The notes under the pieces are model-generated. The model searched no databases and was not told the DNA's origin. It saw only the letters and a list, made by a program, of their open reading frames with translations. The translations under genes and the position numbers were made by a program. Shown piece by piece: positions 1-7,252 of a stretch of DNA of 7,422 bases (positions within the stretch are counted from its first letter, which is position 1; every line of letters starts with the position of its first letter). Source of the stretch: Thermococcus sp. (GTDB taxonomy: Archaea > Methanobacteriota_B > Thermococci > Thermococcales > Thermococcaceae); contig JALTMZ010000033.1 of assembly GCA_027001105.1 (NCBI GenBank), positions 1-7,422 on the forward strand, read 5' to 3'.

Positions 1-1
1 G

Positions 2-1195
2 TTTCAAATTATCGGAGAAAAAACGACTAAGTACCGTTACAACCCCAAGCTAAAAACCGGTGGAACATTTGGAGGAAACTATCCAGCCGAAGGTGACTTT
101 GTCCCAATCCTAAACTGGCAGATGCCTTACATTAACAAAGAAGAGAGGATTAAAATCCATGAGAACATAATGAAGCACTACTGGGAGCCTTTCAACAAGG
201 AAGCGATAGAGACCAAAAACTGGACAACCTGTGGAGAACCGTGTCCAGTTGTATGTAAGAAGTTCCGCAGAGGGCACCACGTTGAATATGAGCCGTATGA
301 AGCCAATGGGCCATTAAGCGGGAGCATTTACATCTATGCAAGCGACATAAGTGTCCATGCGGTTGATGCTATGGGTTTTGATGCCATCGAGTTTGGTGGC
401 TTAGCCTCGTGGGTTCTTGAGCTTGTCTATAGGGGGCTACTCAAGCCAGAGGAAGTGGGACTAAGCGGCAAACCAGACTTTACAAAAGATGATCTGATTT
501 TAAAGCCCGTTGAAGCCAGTGAAAAGAACGCAAGGCTTGTTGCAGAATTAGCCCATAGAGTAGCTTTTGCAGAAACAGAAATTGCCAAGATCCTTGGCTT
601 AGGAAAGAGGAAAGCAAGTGCAATACTTGATGAGAAGTTCAAAGATAGGCTGAAATATGGGGAAAGCTTCAAGGACTATGCAGTCTTTACACCCCTTGGC
701 GAAGACGGAGAAATCTGCCCAACAATGTACTGGGCTATAGGAAATTACATTCCATTGCCGATCCAAGGGAGATACTGGACATTTTATCAGTTTGGCGTTT
801 TCCTTGAGCCAGAAGAGTTAGCAAGCAAAATAGTGGCAAGTGCTCTCTATGAATTCTGGTACGATAACGTTGGATGGTGCAGATTCCACAGGGGATGGAT
901 GAAGCCAGTTCTTAAAGCTCTCTTCCTCGAAGCATACGGTGAGAATGTTGAAATGGAAGAGCACTCCAAGAAGCAACTGAGGAGATTGATAAATTATGCA
1001 AAGAAAGCTGGTTACGAGCCTGTATTCTGGGATAGTATGAGGGTTGTTGATTTAGTTGCCGCAGGTGCAGAAGAGTTTGGAAACGAAAAATGGGCAGAGA
1101 AGTTCAAGAAAGACAAAGTCGGTACTGCAAAAGAATACCTCAAGAGAGTGCTTGACACTTACAGTGAACTTTTGGGAGTTGATTGGACGATTTAA
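2..1195 (+). CDS. gor: Glyceraldehyde-3-phosphate:ferredoxin oxidoreductase (GAPOR), C-terminal part, 5'-truncated by window edge
   Basis: Tungsten-pterin enzyme of the aldehyde ferredoxin oxidoreductase (AOR) family. It oxidises glyceraldehyde-3-phosphate to 3-phosphoglycerate with ferredoxin as acceptor and replaces GAPDH/PGK in archaeal glycolysis; it is cytoplasmic. The reading frame is open from base 2 to the TAA at 1193-1195, giving 397 residues. The first Met (base 122) is internal, because the 40 residues before it (including TGGTFGGNYPAEGD) continue the family sequence. P. furiosus GAPOR is about 653 residues, so roughly 255 N-terminal residues, including most of the pterin-binding N-terminal domain, lie outside. 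A Cys cluster CGEPCPVVC (C-X3-C-X3-C, fragment residues 77, 81, 85; first codon at 230) and a distant Cys in GWCRFHRGW (residue 293) are the likely [4Fe-4S] ligands. The match is to GAPOR rather than AOR, FOR or WOR, judged from remembered sequence (EYEPYEANGPLSGS, PIQGRYWTFYQFG). tpiA follows closely on the same strand, which supports a glycolytic role. The symbol gor is used for this gene in some genomes. Confidence 0.93.
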   Translation, partial: FQIIGEKTTKYRYNPKLKTGGTFGGNYPAEGDFVPILNWQMPYINKEERIKIHENIMKHYWEPFNKEAIETKNWTTCGEPCPVVCKKFRRGHHVEYEPYEANGPLSGSIYIYASDISVHAVDAMGFDAIEFGGLASWVLELVYRGLLKPEEVGLSGKPDFTKDDLILKPVEASEKNARLVAELAHRVAFAETEIAKILGLGKRKASAILDEKFKDRLKYGESFKDYAVFTPLGEDGEICPTMYWAIGNYIPLPIQGRYWTFYQFGVFLEPEELASKIVASALYEFWYDNVGWCRFHRGWMKPVLKALFLEAYGENVEMEEHSKKQLRRLINYAKKAGYEPVFWDSMRVVDLVAAGAEEFGNEKWAEKFKKDKVGTAKEYLKRVLDTYSELLGVDWTI

Positions 1196-1915
<720 letters not shown>

Positions 1916-1920
1916 ATCTT

Positions 1921-1945
1921 CTCTGTTTTTAATGCTTTTTTTCCT
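1921..1945 (+). terminator. Oligo-T terminator after tpiA
   Basis: Two T tracts, T5 at 1926-1930 and T7 at 1936-1942, begin about ten bases after the tpiA stop. There is no strong GC hairpin before them, which fits the hairpin-independent oligo-T termination known in Thermococcales. On the opposite strand this stretch is A-rich, so it cannot serve the same role for the converging operon. Confidence 0.7.
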
Positions 1946-1954
1946 TGAGACATG

Positions 1955-2980
1955 TTATGTTCCTTCAATAACTATCAAATCAGCCTCAATATCTTCAAGA
2001 GAGGAATTCCAGCCACCAACCACATACCTTTTCCCATCTTTAGTCTCAACGGTGATATTAGAAATAACCTTAGCTTTATCTTCATAATAATCCACTATCC
2101 TACCTTCAATCTCTACAGGCTCCTTGCTTTTAACAAACTTTCCTATAATCCTAACTTTTGAGTTCATTAAGTTGAAGAGCCGTATATCCCTGACCAATTT
2201 CCTTATGTGAATGTATTCCCTTGGAAGGATGAGCTTTCTTTCTTCTTCATACACTGTCTTTCCAGTGGGCCAGAGGGCATGGTAAAAGTACCTGTCAAAC
2301 ATGAACAGCAAATTCTCGTCTTTGATTATCATGGCATAGCCATGAAGTCCAGAAGTTTTTGAGTTTAATGCTTCACTTGGAGCATAAATCCCAGTTTCTT
2401 TATCCTGAATCAGGATAAAGGGATCCGGAACTTCCCTAATCTTAATTTTATGAGCAACTGGAGGTACTTCACCAATGCCATATACAAATAGATCTATCTC
2501 GACCCCCATTTTTTTCTTTTTTATTAGATCATCTTGAACTCTCTTCAGGAAAGGAAGAGGGAGAGCAAGAGAAATGTGTCTCTTGGCGTTTTTGATCGCA
2601 TCCTTTACATATTTTTCAAATGTTATCTTGCTTTTCACGACAATTATGTTGCCTACCTCCCCCTCCCCCGGATTGTAAATCTCCTTCAACATTTCTTTTA
2701 CCAGGCTAACTTTTCTGACGTATTTACGTTCAATCTCGGAGAAGACCTTTTCTGGATTAACTGCAACCACTTTTTTAGGTCTCCCACCGATTGTTATCAC
2801 AAATCCCTTCCCCATAAGAGTTCTAATTACGTCGTATATCCTCGGCTGGGGAACTTTTGAGAGAGTTGCAAGCTCCCCAGCCGTTAATGGACCTTCCTTT
2901 ATCAGAGTAAGGTATGCACTAACCTCATACTCGCTGAATCCAAGTTCTCTGAGGAGTCCTTTAAGCTCCTTTTCGCTCAT
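1955..2980 (-). CDS. TrmB-family sugar-responsive transcriptional regulator
   Basis: A 341-residue protein of the TrmB family, the sugar-binding regulators of sugar transport and glycolysis genes in Thermococcales. Residues about 1-75 form a winged helix-turn-helix: LRELGFSEYEVSAYLTL leads into the helix KVPQPRIYDVIRTL (42-55), the usual R(I/V)YD recognition-helix signature, then the wing. Charged helix (about 77-101) is a likely dimerising linker. The remainder matches the TrmB effector domain, ending in a small beta-rich part with GRIVDYYE, VETKDGKRYVVGGW (311-324) and SLEDIEAD. The length is close to T. litoralis TrmB (338), but the DNA-binding helix clearly differs from it, so I treat it as a paralogue and give no symbol. 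The ATG is 8 bases past the ATPase stop, with TGAGGG as combined stop and ribosome binding site. As the last gene of the transporter operon it probably represses that operon until the transported sugar binds; this is inference. Confidence 0.88.
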   Translation of the reverse strand: MSEKELKGLLRELGFSEYEVSAYLTLIKEGPLTAGELATLSKVPQPRIYDVIRTLMGKGFVITIGGRPKKVVAVNPEKVFSEIERKYVRKVSLVKEMLKEIYNPGEGEVGNIIVVKSKITFEKYVKDAIKNAKRHISLALPLPFLKRVQDDLIKKKKMGVEIDLFVYGIGEVPPVAHKIKIREVPDPFILIQDKETGIYAPSEALNSKTSGLHGYAMIIKDENLLFMFDRYFYHALWPTGKTVYEEERKLILPREYIHIRKLVRDIRLFNLMNSKVRIIGKFVKSKEPVEIEGRIVDYYEDKAKVISNITVETKDGKRYVVGGWNSSLEDIEADLIVIEGT

Positions 2981-2988
2981 AATATCCC

Positions 2989-4095
2989 TCAGATTATCGC
3001 TTTTTCAGTGCTCTTATCAAAAACATGAATGTTGTCAAGGTCGATGATTATATCAACGGGTCTTCCAAGCCCAATTGGTACATGTCCCGGTATTTTAATT
3101 TTTATAATTTTCCCCCCAACTTTAGCATGAATTATTGTGTCTGTTCCTAACGCCTCAACAAAGTCAACTGTACCTTTAATCTTAGCTTTCCGTTTAACAT
3201 GGAGAACCTCCGAAATTCCCTCAACGGTCATGTGTTCGGGCCTTATTCCAAATACGACCGTTTTATTCACATAATTCTTCAAAAATTCTCCCAAGTCCTC
3301 TGGAAGCAGAATTTCAAACCCTTCCCCTTCAAGGGCAATGCCTTTGTCAGTTTCTTTAACAGTTACATCCATTAAGTTCATCTCTGGAGCTCCAATGAAA
3401 GTGGCGACAAATATTGAATTTGGTTTTGAGTAAACCTCAACAGGAGGTCCAACCTGGAGAAGCTGTCCTTTGTTCATAACTGCAATTCTGTCCCCCATTG
3501 TCATTGCTTCAACCTGATCGTGGGTAACATAGATAGTTGTGACCTTAAGCTTCTCTTGAAGCTTTTTGATTTCAGCACGCATCATAACCCTGAGCTTTGC
3601 ATCTAAGTTTGAAAGAGGCTCATCCATTAAGAGAACATCGGGCTCAACAACAATTGCCCTTGCAACTGCAACCCTCTGCCTCTGACCACCACTTAGCTGT
3701 GCCGGATATCTATCTAAAAGTTCCTCTATTTGAAGAAGTTCAGCAGCCCATTTTACCCTCTTGTCGATTTCTTCCTTTGGATACTTTTTTATCTTCAATG
3801 GAAAGGCTATGTTATCATAAACAGTCATGTGTGGCCATACAGCATAGCTCTGGAAGACCATTGAGATATTCCTGTCCTTGGGTGGCAAATATGTAACGTC
3901 TCTATCCCCAAACCATATTTTGCCGCTTGTGGGTGTTTCAAGACCCGAAATCATTCTTAGTGTTGTGGTCTTACCACAGCCACTTGGCCCCAATAAGACC
4001 AAAAATTCTCCATCTTTTATCGTCAAGGTTAACTCATTTACTGCCGTGAAATCTCCAAACTTCTTCGTTATTTTTTCTAACCTTACTTCAACCAT
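2989..4095 (-). CDS. MalK/UgpC-like sugar ABC transporter ATPase
   Basis: The 368-residue ATP-hydrolysing subunit of a CUT1-type importer, on the cytoplasmic face of the membrane. All motifs are intact: Walker A GPSGCGKT (36-43), Q-loop Gln82 (FQSYAVWPHMTVYDNIAFPL), signature LSGGQ (134-138), Walker B VLLMDEP with Asp158 and catalytic Glu159, D-loop SNLD (162-165) and switch His192 (YVTHDQVEAMTMGDR). Residues from about 240 on form the MalK-type OB/TOBE regulatory domain, including FGIRPEH and ending HVFDKSTEKAI, so it is a full-length CUT1 ATPase rather than a short amino-acid type. The ribosome binding site GAGGTG overlaps the stop codon of the upstream permease, 9 bases away. It differs through much of its length from the T. 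litoralis maltose/trehalose MalK as I remember it, so a maltose assignment is not justified. MalK-type ATPases can be shared between permeases, so energising other importers is possible. Confidence 0.95.
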   Translation of the reverse strand: MVEVRLEKITKKFGDFTAVNELTLTIKDGEFLVLLGPSGCGKTTTLRMISGLETPTSGKIWFGDRDVTYLPPKDRNISMVFQSYAVWPHMTVYDNIAFPLKIKKYPKEEIDKRVKWAAELLQIEELLDRYPAQLSGGQRQRVAVARAIVVEPDVLLMDEPLSNLDAKLRVMMRAEIKKLQEKLKVTTIYVTHDQVEAMTMGDRIAVMNKGQLLQVGPPVEVYSKPNSIFVATFIGAPEMNLMDVTVKETDKGIALEGEGFEILLPEDLGEFLKNYVNKTVVFGIRPEHMTVEGISEVLHVKRKAKIKGTVDFVEALGTDTIIHAKVGGKIIKIKIPGHVPIGLGRPVDIIIDLDNIHVFDKSTEKAII

Positions 4096-4104
4096 GGTAA
4101 CACC

Positions 4105-4938
4105 TCACTTGAGCGTTATACCCCACATGCTTACGAGGTATTTTCTTGCGAAGAATATGAATATCATGGCTGGAAGGGTCATTATGAAGGCTGCAGCGAA
4201 TTTATAATATGGAGGTGCCGCTCCTCCGCTCGAACCCGCCATTATTGATAATATCTGAGCCGGCAAAGTCCTGTTTTTAAGAGTTAATATCGACGCAACA
4301 AAAACCTCGTTCCAGCTCATCACAAATGTAAACATTGCAGCCGCTGCCAAGCCTGGAAGCGCTAATGGCAGAGTAATCCTGAAAAAAGCACCAAGTCTTG
4401 TTACACCAAAGACCATTGCTGCCTCCTCAAGCTCTTTGGAAACACCTGCAAATATACTTGAGGTTATTAGCACAACGAAAGGTAATGCCATTGCAGTATG
4501 AGCCAATGCAACCCCAAGGAGAGTATCTATAAGATTGAGCTTTATGTAAAGCACAACCAATGGAATTGCCATAACCGGAATTGGAAACATTCTGAGGGCT
4601 ATTATTGACAGCTTTATTGTATCTTTTCCTGGAAAGATGAACTTTGCTATTGCATAGCCAGCGGGTATACCGAGGGAGAAGCTTATGATAATGGTTAATA
4701 TGGCAACTATAACGCTATTTTTAATCCCATCCCATGCTCCAAGAGTAAAGAGCAGTGTCTTGACCCACTGGGTTGTGTAGTGCGTTGGAATGACCTTTTG
4801 TGGATCATAGTAGTCAAGCTTTGAAGAAAAAGCATAGAGGATCGACACAATTATTGGAAGGACTATCCATACAACGACTGTAAACAGGAAAGAGTATAGG
4901 AGGAGTTTCTTCAACATAAATCTTGTTTTGTCGTTCAT
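4105..4938 (-). CDS. MalG-like sugar ABC transporter permease
   Basis: A 277-residue inner membrane subunit of the binding-protein-dependent transport superfamily, CUT1 MalG type. Six hydrophobic segments are seen, roughly at residues 11-36, 73-98, 108-132, 137-160, 195-218 and 245-263. The coupling EAA loop, which docks on the ATPase, reads KELEEAAMVFG...ITLPLALPG (about 168-196). The C-terminus SMWGITLK is typical of MalG-like proteins. The start codon overlaps the stop of the MalF-like gene in an ATGA arrangement (4935-4938), and its ribosome binding site GGAGGTGA lies within the last codons of that gene, so translation of the two permeases is probably coupled, as suits an equimolar heterodimer. 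The substrate cannot be read from the sequence. Confidence 0.94.
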   Translation of the reverse strand: MNDKTRFMLKKLLLYSFLFTVVVWIVLPIIVSILYAFSSKLDYYDPQKVIPTHYTTQWVKTLLFTLGAWDGIKNSVIVAILTIIISFSLGIPAGYAIAKFIFPGKDTIKLSIIALRMFPIPVMAIPLVVLYIKLNLIDTLLGVALAHTAMALPFVVLITSSIFAGVSKELEEAAMVFGVTRLGAFFRITLPLALPGLAAAAMFTFVMSWNEVFVASILTLKNRTLPAQILSIMAGSSGGAAPPYYKFAAAFIMTLPAMIFIFFARKYLVSMWGITLK

Positions 4939-5780
4939 GTTCTCACCTCCAAGTACTCAGCCTTGAGGAACTTAACGTACATGGCACCCAAGAGGATTGA
5001 GAGAGCTGCTATTGTTAGCGCATATATTGATGCCACCCCGTAGTCTTTTATGAAAGTGAGCTGATAGAATCCTTCTCCTGCCAAAACCGGTATGTCTCTG
5101 CCCGCAAGTATCCATACCACACCGAACACCTGCATTGCGAAGAGGGTTCTTATGATCAGAGCACTCTGAATTGAAGGTTTAAGTAATGGAATTACTATTT
5201 TTCTCATTCTTGTCCAGTAATCAGCACCAAAGACTTCTGCTGCCTCCAGATATTCCTTGCTTATCATTTGAAGGCCCGCAAGGATAATAACGAAGACAAT
5301 TGCCGTTGCCCTCCATAACTCCTCAATAACTATTGCAAGGAACTCCATATTTCTATATTCATATCCAAAAAAGTGTATGGGTTGGGTTATTAAACCAAGA
5401 TTAAGAAGAAGTTTGTTCAAAAATCCAGCATCGGTAAGCATGGTATACCAAATCAGACCCCCTGCAACATCACTTATTGTAAGAGGGATTATCAGGGCAT
5501 AAAGGGCAAGATCTTTACCCTTAAATGTCCTATTCATAACAACAGCCAATATAAGAGCCAAAAAGAGCTGGATAGGTATGATCACAACAGCAAGGGCGAT
5601 TGTATACTTTAAAGCCTGCCAGAAATAGGGATCACCAATAGTTCGTCTAACATTGTCAAGGGTAAAATGTCCATTTTGAGTAAACGCCAAATACAACGCC
5701 TGAACAAGCGGATATCCAATGAAAAAAACGAGATACAAAACGGCAGGCAAAAGTAAAAGATAGGGGAGGCGAAGCTTCAT
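4935..5780 (-). CDS. MalF-like sugar ABC transporter permease
   Basis: A 281-residue membrane subunit, partner of the MalG-like permease. The N-terminus LPYLLLLPAVLYLVFFIGYPLVQALYLAF is the standard first segment of CUT1 MalF/UgpA-type permeases, followed by about five more hydrophobic segments (roughly 60-83, 90-112, 148-170, 200-225, 250-272). The EAA coupling loop is SKEYLEAAEVFGA...IVIPLLKPS (about 174-203). It lacks the large periplasmic P2 insertion of E. coli MalF, as is normal outside enterobacteria. The ATG is 9 bases after the binding-protein stop; the ribosome binding site GAGGTG includes the last two bases of that TGA. It overlaps the next gene by 4 bases. Confidence 0.94.
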   Translation of the reverse strand: MKLRLPYLLLLPAVLYLVFFIGYPLVQALYLAFTQNGHFTLDNVRRTIGDPYFWQALKYTIALAVVIIPIQLFLALILAVVMNRTFKGKDLALYALIIPLTISDVAGGLIWYTMLTDAGFLNKLLLNLGLITQPIHFFGYEYRNMEFLAIVIEELWRATAIVFVIILAGLQMISKEYLEAAEVFGADYWTRMRKIVIPLLKPSIQSALIIRTLFAMQVFGVVWILAGRDIPVLAGEGFYQLTFIKDYGVASIYALTIAALSILLGAMYVKFLKAEYLEVRT

Positions 5781-5789
5781 GCCAACACC

Positions 5790-7127
5790 TCACGGCACTT
5801 CTATTCCTTTCTCCTTAAATAGCTGCAGCAGCTTTGGTCCAAGTTCGCTGATAACTTTCTGTGGGTCTTCTCCTTGGAGGACGATTCTTCTGAAAGCTTC
5901 TTTATAGATGTTCTTGAATTCACCGCCCTTGTCTCCAAGGTTCGGTATCATCACAATCAATGCATCTGGAGTTGATGATTGGGCAGTAACACCCTCTGCA
6001 AGTATCTTAAGTGGTCCCTCCGGAATTGCATTTGTTGCTTCCTTAACGGTTGGGAAGAACCCAACATTCTTAAGTACTTCAACTTGAGTTTCTGGTTTTG
6101 TTAGATAGTCAATTAACTTCCATGCAGCATCTGGGTTTGGAGCACCTTTCGGAATTGCAAGACCAGCAAGAACAACTATGAATCCTCTTCCTTTTGGTCC
6201 TCTTGGCACTGGAACAACCACGAATTCATCGGGTTTTGTCTGGATTGCGTTCTTAATTCTCGCAGTGTGGTCCCATGCAATCAAGACTTGCCCTGTCAGC
6301 AGTGGATCGCTCATTGCATCCCAGGTTGTGGATGCTGGGTTAACATATTTCCACAGCTCCTTGAGGTAGTTCCACATTGTTACTGCTTCTGGGCTGTCAA
6401 ATGCCTTAGCCTCATATCCGGTGAAACTTGGGTACAGGTAACCGTGCAGGAATCTAACAAAGAGACCGTTTGGCCCTGCTGGGAAACCAACCTGAGGCTT
6501 TCCGGTCTTTTCATAGAGGTTCTTTGCCCATGCAAGGAATGCATCATAAGTCCATTTGTCAGTTCCCTTAATGACATCGTCCTTTGTTAAGCCAGCAGGA
6601 AGATAGTCAAAGGCTTTCTTATTGACTACCATAACATATGTGGCACTCATCCATGGAACATAGACCTTCTTTCCGTTAATTGTTGCATACTTTTCAAAGC
6701 TTGTGATAAATGTTCTGCCTTCAAGCTTTGGCATTTTACTGAGATCCATGAGCCAGCCTTGGGAGTTGAAGTAATCAAGTCCACCGTGTAGGTCTCCAAT
6801 TACATCAATAGTAACTTTTCCAGTTTTTTCTTCACCAGCAAGTCTTGTTGAAAGATCAGTGTAACTCATTGGAATGAAATCAACATCGATTCCATACTGC
6901 TTTTTAAAGTTCGCAAGAAGTGTTTCCTTAACAAAAGCCCTTTCTTCAGGAGGTGCTAATTGAGTTGAGACCCAAACAATCTTAGCGGGAGTTGTTGATT
7001 GTGTCGGTGTTGTTTGAGTTCCAGTAGGTGTGGTAGTTTTTTCTCCCCCAATACAGCCACTTGCTGCTACTGCAAAAACTATCAAGCCAACCAAAAACAA
7101 ACCAAACATTGTTTTTACTTTTTTCAT
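5790..7127 (-). CDS. Sugar ABC transporter solute-binding lipoprotein (CUT1 family)
   Basis: A 445-residue extracellular binding protein of the MalE/UgpB type that captures the substrate for the two permeases. The N-terminus has a basic start (MKKVK), a hydrophobic core and a lipobox AASGC with Cys25 as the probable lipid-anchored first mature residue. Residues 29-47 are a Thr/Pro/Gln/Ser linker (TTTPTGTQTTPTQSTTP), typical of archaeal anchored binding proteins and a possible site of glycosylation. The mature domain begins KIVWVSTQ and shows family features: IDVIGDLHGGLDYFNSQGWLMDLS, VPWMSATYVMVVNKKAFD, LLTGQVLIAWD, GLAIPKGAPNPDAAWKLIDYLTKPETQ. The ATG follows GAGGTGGGGG by three bases and a TATA box about 50 bases upstream, marking it as the first gene of the operon. 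The ligand is unknown. The absence of glycoside hydrolases in the window gives no help, while a sugar/polyol-type dehydrogenase gene lies just upstream. Confidence 0.94.
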   Translation of the reverse strand: MKKVKTMFGLFLVGLIVFAVAASGCIGGEKTTTPTGTQTTPTQSTTPAKIVWVSTQLAPPEERAFVKETLLANFKKQYGIDVDFIPMSYTDLSTRLAGEEKTGKVTIDVIGDLHGGLDYFNSQGWLMDLSKMPKLEGRTFITSFEKYATINGKKVYVPWMSATYVMVVNKKAFDYLPAGLTKDDVIKGTDKWTYDAFLAWAKNLYEKTGKPQVGFPAGPNGLFVRFLHGYLYPSFTGYEAKAFDSPEAVTMWNYLKELWKYVNPASTTWDAMSDPLLTGQVLIAWDHTARIKNAIQTKPDEFVVVPVPRGPKGRGFIVVLAGLAIPKGAPNPDAAWKLIDYLTKPETQVEVLKNVGFFPTVKEATNAIPEGPLKILAEGVTAQSSTPDALIVMIPNLGDKGGEFKNIYKEAFRRIVLQGEDPQKVISELGPKLLQLFKEKGIEVP

Positions 7128-7130
7128 TAG

Positions 7131-7140
7131 CCCCCACCTC
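7131..7140 (-). promoter_or_regulatory. Ribosome binding site of the binding-protein gene
   Basis: Reads GAGGTGGGGG on the minus strand, three bases before the ATG at 7127. The GAGGTG core matches the archaeal 16S rRNA 3' end and supports this start codon. Confidence 0.8.
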
Positions 7141-7147
7141 AGTACGC

Positions 7148-7168
7148 TAAGTCACTAAAATTTACTTA
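7148..7168. promoter_or_regulatory. Candidate operator: inverted repeat TAAGT-N11-ACTTA
   Basis: Perfect 5-bp arms (7148-7152 and 7164-7168) with centres 16 bp apart, placed 5 bases downstream of the TATA box and covering the expected transcription start. A protein bound here would block polymerase recruitment, as expected for a sugar-relieved repressor such as the operon's own TrmB-family regulator. Arms this short occur often by chance in AT-rich DNA, so this is only a candidate. Confidence 0.3.
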
Positions 7169-7173
7169 AAGGA

Positions 7174-7183
7174 GATATATAAA
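7174..7183 (-). promoter_or_regulatory. TATA box of the transporter operon
   Basis: Reads TTTATATATC on the minus strand, close to the Thermococcales TATA consensus. Transcription would be expected to start about 25 bases downstream, near 7150-7155, giving a leader of roughly 25 bases that includes the ribosome binding site. The bases just upstream (TAACG) are only a weak match to a purine-rich BRE, which would suit a promoter that depends on regulation; this last point is inference. Confidence 0.7.
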
Positions 7184-7201
7184 CGTTATGATAAAACCAC
7201 T

Positions 7202-7252
7202 TTTAGTTGTTGTATTTTGTCAAGATTGAAAAAAGATGTAGGGACAACTAAA
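7202..7252. repeat. 9-bp inverted repeat with 33-bp spacer, overlapping the dehydrogenase stop
   Basis: TTTAGTTGT at 7202-7210 and its exact complement ACAACTAAA at 7244-7252. The right arm covers the stop codon of the dehydrogenase gene; the left arm ends 19 bases upstream of the transporter TATA box. It could pair in the 3' end of the dehydrogenase mRNA, or mark paired protein-binding sites upstream of the transporter promoter. The 33-base spacer contains the T6 terminator tract, so it is not an ordinary terminator hairpin. Confidence 0.5.
7229..7234 (-). terminator. Oligo-T terminator after the dehydrogenase gene
   Basis: T6 on the minus strand, 13 bases after the dehydrogenase stop codon. 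Together with the TATA box further on, it suggests that the dehydrogenase transcript ends here and that the transporter operon starts its own transcript. Confidence 0.55.

Noticed and set aside
427..672. Minus-strand open frame inside GAPOR
   Set aside because: Low-complexity Ser/Phe/Leu product antisense to a well-conserved enzyme, with no ribosome binding site or family match; a shadow frame. The same applies to 1052-1288 and 1651-1968 on the minus strand.
122..1195. Separate 357-residue protein starting at the ATG at 122
   Set aside because: The frame stays open to base 2 and the 40 upstream residues continue the GAPOR sequence, so this Met is internal.
1952..2161. Plus-strand open frames opposite the operon (1952-2161, 2534-2860, 3597-3896, 3878-4207, 6178-6369, 6267-6590)
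   Set aside because: Their products have no recognisable motif and lie opposite intact conserved genes; they mirror coding bias of the real strand.
2790..2805. TATCAC within the regulator gene as half of a Thermococcales glycolytic motif
   Set aside because: No GTGATA half follows at the required spacing and it lies deep in coding sequence. No full TATCAC-N5-GTGATA was noticed anywhere in the window.
6380..6577. Second minus-strand frame inside the binding-protein gene
   Set aside because: It lies in another frame of an intact 445-residue gene and has no family features.
2989..7127. Naming the transporter genes malE/malF/malG/malK for maltose/trehalose
   Set aside because: The family fold is clear but substrate is not. 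The sequences differ from the T. litoralis maltose/trehalose system as remembered and no maltose-pathway gene is present.
7211..7243. 33-base spacer of the inverted repeat as a terminator hairpin loop
   Set aside because: The oligo-T tract lies inside the loop rather than after the stem, so it does not fit a hairpin terminator; T6 alone suffices as an archaeal terminator.
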